This document shows, piece after piece, positions 45,883 through 58,733 of a stretch of 64,000 bases of DNA. Below the pieces are notes generated by a model. That model ran no database searches. It was not told where the DNA came from and saw nothing but the letters and a program-made list of their open reading frames with translations. The position numbers were made by a program, and so were the translations under genes. Every line of letters starts with the position of its first letter. Position 1 is the first letter of the stretch. This DNA is from Lunularia cruciata. Taxonomy: Eukaryota; Streptophyta; Marchantiopsida; Lunulariales; Lunulariaceae. Where the stretch lies: positions 69,976,552 through 70,040,551 of the forward strand of contig OX419756.1 of NCBI GenBank assembly GCA_948567375.1, written 5' to 3'.

Positions 45883-47939
45883 ATATCCCCTTTTAATTTT
45901 TATAAAACTTGCTCTAAATATTTTTATTGATCTCTTTCAATTACAATCTCTTGCTCATAAAAATATACTTAAACTTAGATTCAAATCAGTTATTTTTAAT
46001 ACAGAAAACCATCTTTAGTTTATCAATAAATCAATGATCTTAGTATGAATAAAATTCATAAAATAAAAGACCATACAGAATCTTTATTATAAAATATTTA
46101 GCCACAAATATAAAATTCAAAATTTTATTATGAATAAAAGGTTGCATGATTAACTGATATTGAAGTATGCTACCATAAGTCATACATATCTACTTTCATG
46201 GAAACCTTGCATAGCTCGGATATCTTAAGTGCGATAGAGCAGATTTCTCATATTGATACTATTGGGGCCTAGCCTCATTCTACCTCTTTTGTCTCTCTCT
46301 TGTATGGTTTGATGGGTTCTTCCCATCCTTCTTGTGTTCTATGTGGTCGCCTTTTCTCTTTCATGGAAATTAATCACGATATAGAATCTTTTTTTAAGTT
46401 TCCTTTGATATAGTAAATCAGAAGTTATTTTTTACTTCTCCTAAAAGTTTATAAGTTTCCATCACATAATTTATAGCCAACATCCTTGAATATATGAGAG
46501 CTCTAACTTTAATTTTAATGAACCAAAGTTGGTGGTACTTGGTTCAAAGTCCTTTTTTCCATCTCTGTCATTCTAAACTTCTTGCTTGAGTAAAATTACT
46601 TATGTTTAAATTCAGTTTTTGTAGATTTCCTCCTAAGGATAGCCACTTGAGTCAAAGTAAAATTAAAAGCTAATATTTTGATATTGGTGAATAAATCTGA
46701 CTAATATATAATATCATGTGCAAGCATACATGACATGTTTCTTTTTATAGTATTCACACTAAACATACATGCTTGCTTTATAACAAAACATTGAATTCTG
46801 GCTCTTTTTGGTACCAAGGAGATAGAGGTAGAGGTTATTGAAGAACACATTTCATATTTTCTTTAAAATTGTGTCTTTTTTATAGTATTATTTTATTTAA
46901 ATAATTTTATTCCAATCTCATTTTTATTTAAAGTCCAAAAAAGAAATTGCAAAGAATGAAAAATATACTTCTTCACGTTCATACTTATTAGTATTTGATT
47001 TTAAGAGAAGCATAATTATGTTGGACATAGATGCACAGAACTATGTTATTGACAAGCGCATTTAGGTTTTGCCCTACATAGGTGGATGCTTGAGTTTACT
47101 TCATATAGTGGATATCTAGGTTTGTTGTGAATAAGTGGGCATTTAAGTTCTCTATGAATAAGTGTATGCAAAGGTTTGTCCTGCATAGTTGTTCACCTGG
47201 CACACACTTTGCTTTACCATATAACATATATTAATACAAGGTGATATTCCTTAAAGCATAATTTTGATGATATAGAGTTGTGCATACCATGCCTCAACAT
47301 ACACTTTTTAGTTTTCTAACTCCTTGAAGAATGAAACTAATCCAATTATATTTTAGGTAATTTCTTCAGTCAAAAGGTTTTGGAAAGCTAAGTTTGAGTA
47401 GGAAGAGCAATGCATGTAATATCTTGATATGATATTTATTCTTCCCCAAATCTGAAAAAATTATAACTTTCTAAAAGTGTACTATTTATTATCTTAAATT
47501 TTTAGCACTCAAGTTAATTATGCTTCAATTTTTAGAACTCAAGTTAATTATGTAAGTATGTAGAGGCATGTATACAATGTATATGCATTTTTTTAAACTA
47601 TCAATTTATTGATCAATCTTGTCTTTAAATAGTATTTTTCTAAAAGAACTTAATTATGTTATTTTTTGGGTGGATATTAAAAAAATATTTAATAAAAATA
47701 TATTGATGATTCTTTTAAAAATGAAAATTTTGCAATATAGAGAGTTGTACTTGGCAACTAAGAATTGTAGTTATAATAGTTCTTAGTTGATTTACAAAGT
47801 TTGTTGTGAGTCATAAAAAGAGAAAATAAGCATAAAGTGCAAACACGTTAACACAAATCATATTCTATGAGAAGGTCAATATAGAACTAGACTTCCACAA
47901 CCCTATTTGATATTTCATTAAAGAATAAAATAAGTAACG
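45883..47939. other. AT-rich DNA with a family C copy
   Basis: 46180-46375 is a plus-strand copy of repeat C (see its own entry). The remainder has no ORF or motif. 47060-47200 contains loose repeats of GTGGATGCTT/GTGGATATCTAGGTTTG/GTGGGCATTTAAG-type segments about 45 bp apart. Confidence 0.35.
46180..46375 (+). repeat. Repeat family C, truncated copy
   Basis: Shares TTGCATAGCTC, GATATCTTAAGTG, ACTATTGGGGC, GATGGGTTCTTCCCATCC and TTTTCTCTTT in order with the tail at 2760-2935. The coding part is absent, as expected for a 5'-truncated non-LTR insertion. Confidence 0.7.
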
Positions 47940-48547
47940 TGTAATACCAAGAGCTAGCCATATGATCTAGATGTGAAATTTGGTTTGGTAATATCTAGAA
48001 TGATGTCATACATGATAGTCAAAATAGATCAAATAAAAGTATCACCAAAAGAGTACTTCTACTAATAGAGCATAAACCAAAATAGACTTGAGAACCTTAG
48101 AACCAATAGTTAGACATATGATTTAAAGGTGAGAATTGGTTTGGTAACATTTGGAAGGATGTTACACATGATGGACTGAACAGATCAGAAAGAGGATCAC
48201 CAAAAGGGGACTTCTACTAATATAGTAGGAACCAAAATATGCTTGAAATCTTTGAGGACAATTTTGGAGGCCTAAACGGATGAATTAGGACTCAAAAATG
48301 TGCAACCCCCCCTCCCTCCCACCACCAAATGGAAGAAAGGCTGGCCTTCCCTCCCCTTGGTTTGTCTCATCGAGAGCTTTCCAATGGTACCTTACTCATG
48401 TGATTCTAAGACTCCTACAGGAAGATTCCCTAAAAGATTCCCTCTGGTCAAAGCTTGTTTGACCAACCAGATAGGACCTAGACCAACATGTCACCCATCC
48501 AAGTAAGTAATCCAAGGGTGGAGCTTGCTGACATGTCATCTATCTGA
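47940..48547 (+). repeat. Truncated 5' LTR of A2
   Basis: Begins TGTAATACCAAGAGC; contains both U3 blocks and the C-tract at about 48306-48322, and stops within the GACATGTCATCTATCTG segment, before the promoter TATA element. This copy therefore lacks its own 5' promoter core. Confidence 0.9.
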
Positions 48548-49905
48548 GTGATACAATTAGCTCGTTATGATGCAATCTTAGGCATGCCATGGATGGAGCA
48601 TTACAACCCTATGGTAGATTGGAGGAAGAAAGTAGTGAGAACCCACAAATGGTCAATCATTGGGGTTAAAGAAAGATCACCCAGGCAGGATCTGCCTCTA
48701 TATGTCATAAGGACGATAACTGTCTATAAGACCGATAGATGTTTCATGGGTCTAATAAGAGAAGTCTAGAGTGCACAACTCGATGGACAAGTTCTTGAGA
48801 AATTGAAGGCGGTGGTGGATGAATTTCAAGATGTATTTCCCGATGATCTACCCTCAAGGTTACCACCAAAAAGGAGAGTAGATTAAAAAAATTTAGACAC
48901 TTTTGGGGAAGACACCTCCTTGTAAGGCCCTATATCACCTATCACCTCATGAGTTGGAGGAGTGTAAGACTCAAATTGAGGAGATGTTGCAGAAAGGGTT
49001 CATCCAACCTAACATATCACCATATGGGGCTCTTGTCTTGTTTGTGAAGAAGAAGGATGGTAAAATGCGCATGTGCATTGACTATTGAGGTCTCAATCAA
49101 CAAACAATGAAGAACACATACCCCTTACCTTGCATGGATGACCTATTTGATCAACTCCATGGAGCAAGATACTTCACCAAATTGGACTTGCAGAGCGGTT
49201 AGAATCAAATCCAAATTGTAGAGAAGGATGTGTACAAAACTGCCTTTCAAACCAAGTATGGCCACTTTGAGTATCTTGTGATGTCCTTTGGCCTCACCAA
49301 TGCACCTGCCACTTTCATGAGTCTAATGAATGCCATATTTTGTCTATACTTGGATAAGTCTATTATTGTCTTCTTGGACAATATCTTAGTATATAGTAGC
49401 ATGATGACAAAACACAAACAACATCTAAGAGAGGTCCTCTAGATTCTAAGACAGAATCTATTGTATGCCAAAATCTCAAAATGTGAGTTTGGCAAGTCTA
49501 AAGTAGACTACTTGGGGTATAGAGTAAGTGTAGAGTGCATTCAAGTATTGACAGATAAAATAGAGGTCATTCAAAAATGGCGTGCCCCAGAAGATTAGAC
49601 TCAACTCAAGAGCTTCTTGGGGTTGACGGGATTCTATCATAGATTTGTCAAGGACTTCTCCAAGGTTGCACAACCTTTAACGGTACTACTTGGCAAGGGG
49701 AAGAAGTAGACATGGGGAACCGCACAAGAGTTGGCCTTTCAAGAATTGAAAGCCGCCTTGCTACATGCACCAATCTTGAAGTGGTATGACCCAAAACGAC
49801 CAATCAAGTTGGCTACAAATGCATCAGGAAAAGCAATAGGAGCAGTCTTACAACAAGAGTGGCATGACGGATGGCATCCAATTGCATATTTCTCTCAAAA
49901 GTTGT
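48548..49905 (+). pseudogene. Protease-RT-RNase H of A2
   Basis: Starts in the protease second block (Y-D-A-I-L-G-M-P-W), then RT: V-K-K-K-D-G, C-I-D-Y then [19 protein letters not shown], and F-L-D-N at about 49372-49383 in place of the catalytic F-L-D-D of A1. RNase H begins with the aspartate motif changed (A-T-N-A-S-G instead of A-T-D-A-S-G, near 49813-49830). Premature TAGs at 48767-48769, 49440-49442 and 49596-49598 stand where A1 has CAG. Non-functional. Confidence 0.9.
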
Positions 49906-50656
49906 TACGCGGCTTCACCTTAGAAGAGCAAGAAAGGTGGGACACCCTACTCCCGTTGGTGGAATTTGCTTACAAAAATTCAGTGAATGCATCCACCTAG
50001 GTCACTCCATTCTTCCTCACGTATGGTGAGCATCCCTTCACACCTTCTAGCTTGATGAAGATCCGTCCAGTGGCTAACAAGGTCGATGTAGTCAACACAT
50101 TTGTTTCTAGAATCCAACACGGTGTGGAGAGCACCAAGCACAGATTATAGATTGCACAAAATCGACCAAAGCAATATGCTTATGCACACTATAGGCAAAT
50201 GGAGTTCAATGTTGGGGATCAAGTGTGGCTATCGACAACCAACCTCACATTAGTTGGACCTCGCAAGCTCAAACCTCATTTTATTGGGCCTTTCTTGATT
50301 CTTTGTTGCATCAGCGTTGTGACCTATCACCTTGAGCTACCACCACACATGAAGATCCATCTTGTGTTCCATGTTTCACTACTATGTAGATATGCTCCCC
50401 GGTCAGGCCAAGGTCATTCCACACAAGACATTTGACCATATCCGACACTCATTGATGGCATAGAGGAATATGAAGTGAAGCATTTTCTACAAAAACACAT
50501 GCGTGGTACTCGCCATCTGTAGGTAGACTATCTAGTATAGTGGAAAGGTTACCCCCTCTTTGAAGCAACATGGGAGCATGCTGCAAATTTGACACATGCA
50601 CAAGTGTTGGTGCAAGCATTTGAGCAACAATTGCACAATGAGGATGTTGCATCTTA
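49906..50656 (+). pseudogene. Integrase C-terminal half and chromodomain of A2
   Basis: Joins in frame after L-L with R-G-F-T-L-E-E-Q-E-R-W-D; the HHCC finger and both catalytic aspartates were deleted. A TAG lies at 49998-50000. G-D-Q-V-W-L-S and F-H-V-S-L-L are kept, then a TGA at 50433-50435 and, in the same frame, the chromodomain E-E-Y-E-V-K-H-F-L...W-K-G-Y-P...A-T-W-E, with two further TAGs inside, ending TAA near 50656. Confidence 0.9.
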
Positions 50657-50670
50657 AAAGGAGAGAGGTC

Positions 50671-51409
50671 TGTAATACCAAGAGCTAGCCATATGATCTA
50701 AACATGAAATTTGGTTTGGTAACATCTAGAATGATGTTATACATGATGGTCAAAATAGATCAGATAGAAGTATCACCAAAAGAGTACTTCTACTAATAGA
50801 GCAGAAACCAAAAGAGACTTGAGAACCTTAGAACCAATAGTTAGACATATGATTTAAAGGTGAGAATTGGCTTGGTAACATATAGAGGGATATTACACAT
50901 GATGGACTAAACAGATCAAAAAGAGGTATCACCAAAAGGGGACTTCTACTAATAGAGTAAGAACCAAAATATGCCTGAAATCTTTGAAGACAATTTTGGA
51001 GGCCTAAACGAATGAATTAGGCCTTGAAAATGTGTGGAATCCCTCCCCCTAATGGACAAAAGGCTGGCCTTCCCTCCCCCTGGGTTTGTCTTGTTGAGAG
51101 CTTTCCAAAGGTACCTTACTCATGTGATTTTGAGACTCCTACAAGAAGATTCTCTAAAAGATTCCCTCTGGTCAAAGCTTGTTTGACCAACCAAATAGGA
51201 CCTAGACCGACATGTCACCCATCCAAGTAAGTAATCCAAGGGTGGAGCTTGCTGATATGTCACCTATATGTGTGCCTAATCCTATGGTGAAGCTTCCTTG
51301 GAAGAGATCCTCTTTGTCTATATAATAAAGAGGTGGTGTTCCTTTGGGGCACCGAATGTTGAGTGTGTAATCTGTGTTTTCTCTCTTCTCTTGTCCTCGG
51401 AGTATTACA
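50671..51409 (+). repeat. 3' LTR of A2
   Basis: 739 bp, TGTAATACCAAGAGC to CGGAGTATTACA, preceded by the polypurine tract AAAAGGAGAGAGGTC (50656-50670). Contains TATATAATAAAGAGG near 51319-51333. Confidence 0.95.
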
Positions 51410-51414
51410 TAATG

Positions 51415-53940
51415 TTAAGCTAATGCTATATTTAGCTACTTTTATATTAAATTGATAATTTTAGCTACAATCAAATTAAAATGAGATTGGAAGAGAGATC
51501 ATACCTATAATATATAACAATAATAATGTATATTCTTCTCTAATTAGTGCTCACAAAATCTAAAAGTTCATTCTATAGAAAGTAAAACAATAAAAGGGCT
51601 TTTAATTTCAAAATACAATCAATATGTTATGCACAATAATCACTATTATAATCTCATATATATAGGAGTAACATGGTTTATATGGTGAACTTTGTTAGTC
51701 ATTATAAATTGGATAGATTAGCTTTGATGACACAACTATATAAGTTCTAAGTTTTATATTCCTAACAACTACCTTACTAGATGGAGCTTATCTCAATATA
51801 TCGATACCTACTTTTTGAAGTGTTACAATGTGTTATTATTACATATTATTAAGCTCTCAAGTATAAACACAACATAGGATAGTAAATTTTAGTTCATATT
51901 ACAATAACAACACTAAAAAACATACATAAAATGCTTATTCTGAATTCACATAACTAGCTAAGCAATGTATATTTTCTAGTTTAACCAACATAATGCATGG
52001 CCCCATGTATTACATACTATTTCTTCTAACCAAAATATGCAATTTCTTCATGTTATCACTAGTTATTACTATTGGGAGAAATTGATCTAGATTGGATTTG
52101 AGAGAGCAATGAGAATACTAGTATGGTTACCCTATGGAGAAAAATTCATTCATCAATCTGGTCAAGAAAAGCATGCCAAAAAATTACACCAAAGTTCATG
52201 TGGTTGTGCCAATGTCTTCTTAAGTACAAACTTGTACATGTTTTTAATTCACTTTTAAACTATTGATCAAGAATTCCAAACAAGAACTATTTAAATCTTT
52301 ACAAACCATTGACACTACAAATATATATTCACACACTTGCATTTGTTTTTATCTATTTTTGGAACGTGTGGTGCTAATTGATCCTTATCTAATATCAATT
52401 GATACACATCACCTCATAAGGTTCCACTAGTGGGATCCATTCCCACAATCCCCGTAACCTTTCTCATAGAAGCTATTCCCACAACCAGTCATGCAACTAG
52501 TTCAATAGTCTTATAGCCTTCTTGCAAGACACATTTGTCTTGAACTTCAGTAGATGTAAATTTTTTCTAGTGCTTTTTTTTACCAAGATCTATGAAAAGC
52601 CCTTGAGAAGACACTTCTAATGAGGTAAGACACACCTCATTTGCATGTGTATTCATGAAGAAATAAGTCCCAATGTGAATTGCCTTTCTATGCACTTCCA
52701 TAAAGTGAATCCCATACTTGAAGACCAATTCAGTACTTACACTTCTACACTCCCATAGAAGATCTGTCCTGTCTTGACTCTTCAACATTCATGTAGAGCA
52801 CTCCCATAATTAATCAAACTCCACACTTAATAGTTACATAGTAGCAAAATACAATCATATTTATCAATCGCCTAAGGAAATCTTGAATAGATCTTTTGAC
52901 TTCTATAACAAAATGATTGTCTCACCTAAATTTCTATTGTTATAATTTTTATAACTCCAATTTAGATCTACATTGCTAACATAAATTAACCCTACTTTAT
53001 TCAATGAAGATATATTCCTATCCCAAGTAACTCGTCACATTGTGTTATATAGAAATAGTTATATCTAGATCTAAATTCTATTATTCAAAGTGATAATCAC
53101 TCCAAAAATTAGTCCCAACTCATCAAATTTTAAATGAGCTATAAATAATATGGAGAAATATTTAAAATTTATATTAAAAGCAAAATCTTATCATGTAGCT
53201 TTTATTTTTAATATATATTATTATATAGTAATATTATAAATATGGAATTTAATTAATATTATATATTTTTTTATTTTAATTTTGATATTTTCCCTTTATT
53301 TATTTCTTTTCTTTTAGCTAGTTTTGTCAAAGTTGATTGCTTTTATAAAGATTCTATTTCCAAGTATTGATAAGATCTTTGAGATTTTTCAGTTAAATTT
53401 GAATGAAATTTTATTTATGGAGTGTTTAAAGTATCAAACATTTGACAGTTCAAAACAACATGACTACTCTCTAATTAAGTCAACCTATGTTGAAAGAATA
53501 GAAATAAACATTTTCATACCTTATAGATTTCTCAATTTCTTAATTACATTCCTTAATGTTTGAAAGAACAAGATTTTATCTCTTTAAATTTAATATTAAC
53601 CTATATTATTAAGTTTATAATTACTGGAAGTGCCTCTTTTCACAAATGAAACAAATTTAGAATTAGCATTCTTAAACAAGATTTAGCTTTTCAAAAGAAA
53701 GTCATGAAAAGCTTTAATTTATGATATTCATTACAAAAAACACACAAAAATACATATCATCAATATATCTATAGTTAAATATATTTTAAATTTATGAATT
53801 TATTATGAATTGATTGAAATAAATATTGTAGCTACTTTGTAAGCAATAATTGATAGTGGTGAGAAACACATATTTTCCAATTCTACCATATTCATCTATA
53901 ATAAGATGCATATACACATAATTTTTTAACTAAATAAAAA

Positions 53941-53993
<53 letters not shown>

Positions 53994-55400
53994 CATGTTA
54001 ACATCTACCTGGATATAGAAATATCTTCATTTCAGATTTATTTATGAACTTGAAATAAACCTTGACTAATTGTTAGCATGTAACTTCATCAAAACTCCTT
54101 ATCATTTTTATAGCTTAAAATTTTGAGAGAATTGAAAAAATATTACTTTGACATAATAGATTTTAAGGTGAGTACAATTTGCTTATTGTTACATATACAA
54201 ATAGTAGATCAAATTAGCTAGGGAGCATTAAATTTTCATTGATATCAATAGTATGTGAACAAAGTTATAGCATTAGCTGAATAGGCTGGAGACTGAACAC
54301 ATTACCCTAGCTAAGTTCTCTAATGTTCAAATGACAGGTAGAGGATTTAGTGGACTATATTGTCTTTGGTCTTATAAGTGGAGCACTTAAGTAACTGTAA
54401 TGTCTTCGAACTATCAAGCAGCTTAGTTGATAATGTAAAAACAATTCTTTTTATTATATTACTCATACTCTAAGATTATTGCTAGTTAGTTTGTTTTTTC
54501 AAAAGAAGCAATCCACAAAAGTCTTAATGGATACATGTGAGGGATTCATGTCTCAATTAAGAGACTAAGGATTATATCTCCGTAGTCTCTTATTGTAAAG
54601 GGATAATAACAGGGCCAAAATCAAGGTTTTTGGCCTGAGTATATCTTTTAACTATAGTTTTTATTATGTCTATATATGGCTCATACACGTGTTTAGCTAT
54701 TGTAGAAAAATTTCCGAAAACCAGATATAGTTCTTCTATTATAATTACTTGATCTACTGTTCATGTACAAAGACTTGGTAACATACACTTCATTTACACC
54801 AACTATTTAAGCAGTTAGATGTTATTCTTATGAATCTAGAGGAAATAATATTCAAAAAGCTCATAAATAATTAAAATTAATTGAAAAATGATATAAATTA
54901 CACAATTTAAGCAAACCTAAAAAGAAATTTAAACTAGAATAATATATAAACATCATGGAATAAAAGACTAGTAATATTGTCATCAGAAATATGTGATCTC
55001 TTTATATATTTAGGAGGTATTTTAAATCTAAAATTTATATATTCATAAATATATGAAATTTAGTCATTTTATAATCCTCAATGTTTGTTGAGAATTTAAT
55101 CTCCAAATATTTAGGAAAAACCTGAACACTGATATTTATTTCATATAAAGTTTATGCTATGATCGTCAATTAGTTTTCAAACTCTGAAAGTATATTTCAA
55201 ATTATATCCAAGACATTATGTAAAACTTTTGCCATCATATGTATTCAACTTTCTAATTTCTTTTTAAAATAGTGAGTGCTTGTGATCGATTATTATATCT
55301 TTTTATCAAATTCATGAGGTCAGATTTCTAGTTTAGTGTAGTAGAAACTTAGTAAAAAAAATTTTAATTCGTTATTCCTGAATTCAAGTGATGATAAAAC
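51415..55400. other. AT-rich non-coding DNA
   Basis: No gene recognised. Short frames at 52788-52567 and 53324-53563 lack motifs and lie in DNA of the same AT composition as their surroundings. No LTR ends seen. Confidence 0.4.
53939..53992. repeat. (TC)n(TA)n compound microsatellite
   Basis: About eight TC units followed directly by about 19 TA units. Confidence 0.95.
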
Positions 55401-55670
55401 TTCGAGTACGTTTTTAATTATCAGGACTGTTTTCCAATATTATGAAGAATTTCGACGTACTCGATTTCACTCGATTCCAACACTCGGTACTTTTGATAAA
55501 ATAATTTGGTAAAAGACCTAAAGAACTTAGTGCGTTTTGAGCTGAAGGGAGCACGTGTCTAAATTGTTACTTTTCTCATTGTCTAGATTTATCAAAATTT
55601 ATACATTTATTTTATGAATTGAAATCACCCGCTAAATAATAGGCGACCTTTGAGAAATGCTTAACTCGGT

Positions 55671-55764
55671 AAGAAAGTCGACCGCGTAGAATGACAAGAA
55701 GGATGAGAAGATCCCATAAGAAAGTCGACCGCGTAGAATAACAAGAAGGATGAGAAGATCCCAT
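55671..55764 (-). repeat. 47-bp tandem duplication inside a reverse copy of repeat C
   Basis: Two units, 55671-55717 and 55718-55764, differing at one position. Each contains GTCGACCGCGTAGAAT and GGATGAGAAGATCCCAT, the reverse of the repeat C tail; the copy continues to about 55790. Confidence 0.9.
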
Positions 55765-57405
55765 CGAGCCGTACAAGGATAAAACATTGAACGACGTCAT
55801 GTTAAAACATCTCGACGGTCACAAGTCGTGATGAAAGACAGTCAGGCGAAAGGGACCTTTTGTAACCTGAAGGCACGTAGCAACGTCGACAGGTGGTATT
55901 GCAAGGACTTCGCGTTTCCTGCAGATATCATGACTTTGTTGTCTGTTTCTATTTGAGGATCTTATCTCGTTCGTTGTTCCGTTCCGTAGTTGCGTGGGCT
56001 TTCCATGTGACTGAAAGTCACATCAACATAGTACCACCAAACGAATGGAACTGCGAATTATGTTGCTGATTAAGTTAGTCGGAGTAACTTGTGTTTCGCA
56101 TGGGTTAAGCTTAATCGCCCGTGCTGATGGCGCAAGTCGTAGCGATTTCTATCAATCATTTGCTACTGATTTGAAGATTGTATAAGATTGACAAGGGACC
56201 TGCTGATTTCGGGAGATAAGCATGCGTGCTTCTTGTTGCACTCTCGGCGTCGACGCAAACTTATGATCATGGTCACGAAAGCGAAAGAGGTGGTGGGGTC
56301 TGTCACCGGATTGAATTGAACCCATGCTTCTAAAGTCAAGCTCTTCGGTCAAGTCTCGAGAATAGTGCATAACACGTCAAGGTGTGGTTGAGGAAGTAGA
56401 CCCTGCATAATACATTGTACCCTGAAATTGTTTGACTTTAAAACCTAACAAACTGTGTATCCGGCGTGGAATTAACTTGAGGGGTGGTTGATTTCTTTGT
56501 GTGAAATTCTGCCCTACATTGGAGTATCATAGCCGTCCTCTCGAGTCGAGTTCTACCTCTCTGATCTATCCTTGGTGATTACGGAACTTCCTGCAATATC
56601 TTGACCTGAAAAGTATCTATTTAAGAATGCAGAGAATTTCTCGTATGTCCATGCAACTATGCTTCTACAGGAAAGAAATCGGGCGAAAATTATTCACGCT
56701 TGGCTTCAGATTCACGAGTCTGCTTCTTAAGTCCTGCATCATTAAGTTACTGAAGTCGTGTGAATTGAACAAAATGTCCAATTTTTTCCTCGGTAACACT
56801 CCGCGAATCTTCAGAAAAGACACTGCTACTACACCGGAGGGTTGAGTCTCGTAAAGAGACGTCCCAAGCTAAGATTGCACTTATTTGCATGTTGTGAATT
56901 TCAGACTATCGAAGCTGAGTTCTTACCTCAAGCAGCTAAATCCTTTACCTGAAATTATCATCACATATTTGGCATTGCCGAAACAAGGCGTTGCAGCTTG
57001 ACAATGAGTAATACGTTCAGGCGTTATCCATAATCAGACACTGTTCATGGTTTACTCTGGTAGAGGGGATTCCTCACACTTGTACAGTATGTATGTATCA
57101 TGTCTGGGTCTTATTCTTGTTTCCTTGTGAGCATGCTTTTGTTACCATAGGGACTAATGGTGTTCACCCATATCGATCCTCTCGACCTTTATTCATTTTC
57201 TACTTCTTTACGTCTTCTGTGCGATTAATTTTCCGCACCTAAGGTTGCCGCAACAAGAACCGAATATGTCCGTAGATATCAATAGTTCGTTCTATCGCGA
57301 AAAATTGCACTCAGTTCCACTATCCAGTTCAGATGTTTGTCAGCGGAGTCTCTCGCTTTGACGCTCGAATCCGTTTCTTTCACTTTCTTTCATTACAACC
57401 CTTAT

Positions 57406-57770
57406 AAAACTAACTTTCTCATCGACTTCTCTGAGACGTGATATGGCAGAACAAACATGAGGAATAGATATGAACGGAAATGACATCCTGAGTTTGATCC
57501 CCTGAACGTGTTTATGAATTACAAACTCTGTTTGTTTCTAACAACAACTATAGAACTAACTTTTCTTATGGACTTGTCCGAGGCGTTACATGGCACGGAA
57601 AACATGAGCAATACGTTTTATGGACATTGAGCGAAATCATGTACTGAGTTTGATCCCCTGCATGTGTGTATGAAAGACATACTCTGTATGTTTCAAAAAG
57701 GCGTGATAAACATTGAACTGGGGTGATTAACTGAATCCCCTGCGTAATGTCCTCTGTTTGTTCCATAAGA
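57406..57770. repeat. Diverged tandem repeat, period about 147 bp
   Basis: AACTAACTTTCTCATCGACT (57406) recurs as AACTAACTTTTCTTATGGAC (57553), and GAGTTTGATCCCCTG occurs in both units, with a third partial unit (GAATCCCCTG...CTCTGTTTGTTCC) to about 57765. Confidence 0.7.
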
Positions 57771-58733
57771 ACTTAAGATTACAGACTGGATCTCAGGAGA
57801 ACTAAGCTCTGCATTTTAACTATTGCATCTAACTATGACTGTCGCACCCTTGAACTACCTTACCATAGGAGTTTGTCCTTATCAGATTTCGCACCAGATA
57901 CCTTTACGTGCTCTCTATCCTTACCATCTTCTTCTAACCTGATATACTTTCGACCTTCGACGATTGTAGACCAACACTCCCCGGCATGTGTAGCCTCTAT
58001 GAATCAATGATAGATTTTATATACCATCCAGGAGATCCAAGTCAGTCCAGGATTCTTAGTATTTTGTCAGTTCAATTAAGTGCTGTTGGTGATACAACAT
58101 AGTCTTGTAGGAACCAGAGATTGGGCGGCGCCAGTTTCTTGATCTTTGATTAAACATGAGATATGAACAGTTTCTTGCAGATTTATGTCTTTCTCGAAAT
58201 GATCGAGACTGATTATACATGCGAGAAGATCATTACCAAAAACTATTTGCGACGTCTACGTGACTGCGGCAAGACGATATGCGATTCTTCATGGGATTCT
58301 TTATGTATAAGTTGAAGTGTGGTATGAGGATCGACCGATTGCTATGTGAGAAACTGTTTACTGTGCATCCTTTCTAACCCATGGAAACTGCAGATGCAAT
58401 ATTGGAATGTAACATCTGAATTAGGATGTTCAGAAGCAGAACTGCCAAACTCCTTCCGATTCGTATATGAGAAGTGCGCGGTGTTACGCCTGTGGATAAA
58501 GTCATGACTAGATTAAAATTTACCGATCTGCCCAACTATTGCATTCTTTTTGACTCATCTCGGTGAACTCAAACTTCGACATCCACAGTAAGGTAATCGG
58601 TAATCGGGTTTATCATCTTTGTGGAGGAAGAAAGATAGAACATAATTCTTTCATTCACTGAAGCATACATATACTGTACACATAATCCAGTCGCATGCAT
58701 GTGATAGAAACTTAGTATCCTACAAATCGATGC

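Larger units (their letters stand above)
47940..51409 (+). mobile_element. Chromovirus A2 (family A), deletion derivative
   Basis: A plus-strand element of 3,470 bp. The 5' LTR is truncated (47940-about 48547) and joined directly to the protease region, so the rest of the LTR, primer site, gag and the start of protease are missing. A second deletion fuses RNase H to the middle of integrase near 49905. The 3' LTR (50671-51409) is complete. Flanks TAACG (47935-47939) and TAATG (51410-51414) differ by one C-to-T. Coding parts carry many TAG stops. Confidence 0.92.

Noticed and set aside
53324-53563. 79-codon ORF
   Set aside because: AT-driven composition, no motif, flanked by AT-rich non-coding DNA.
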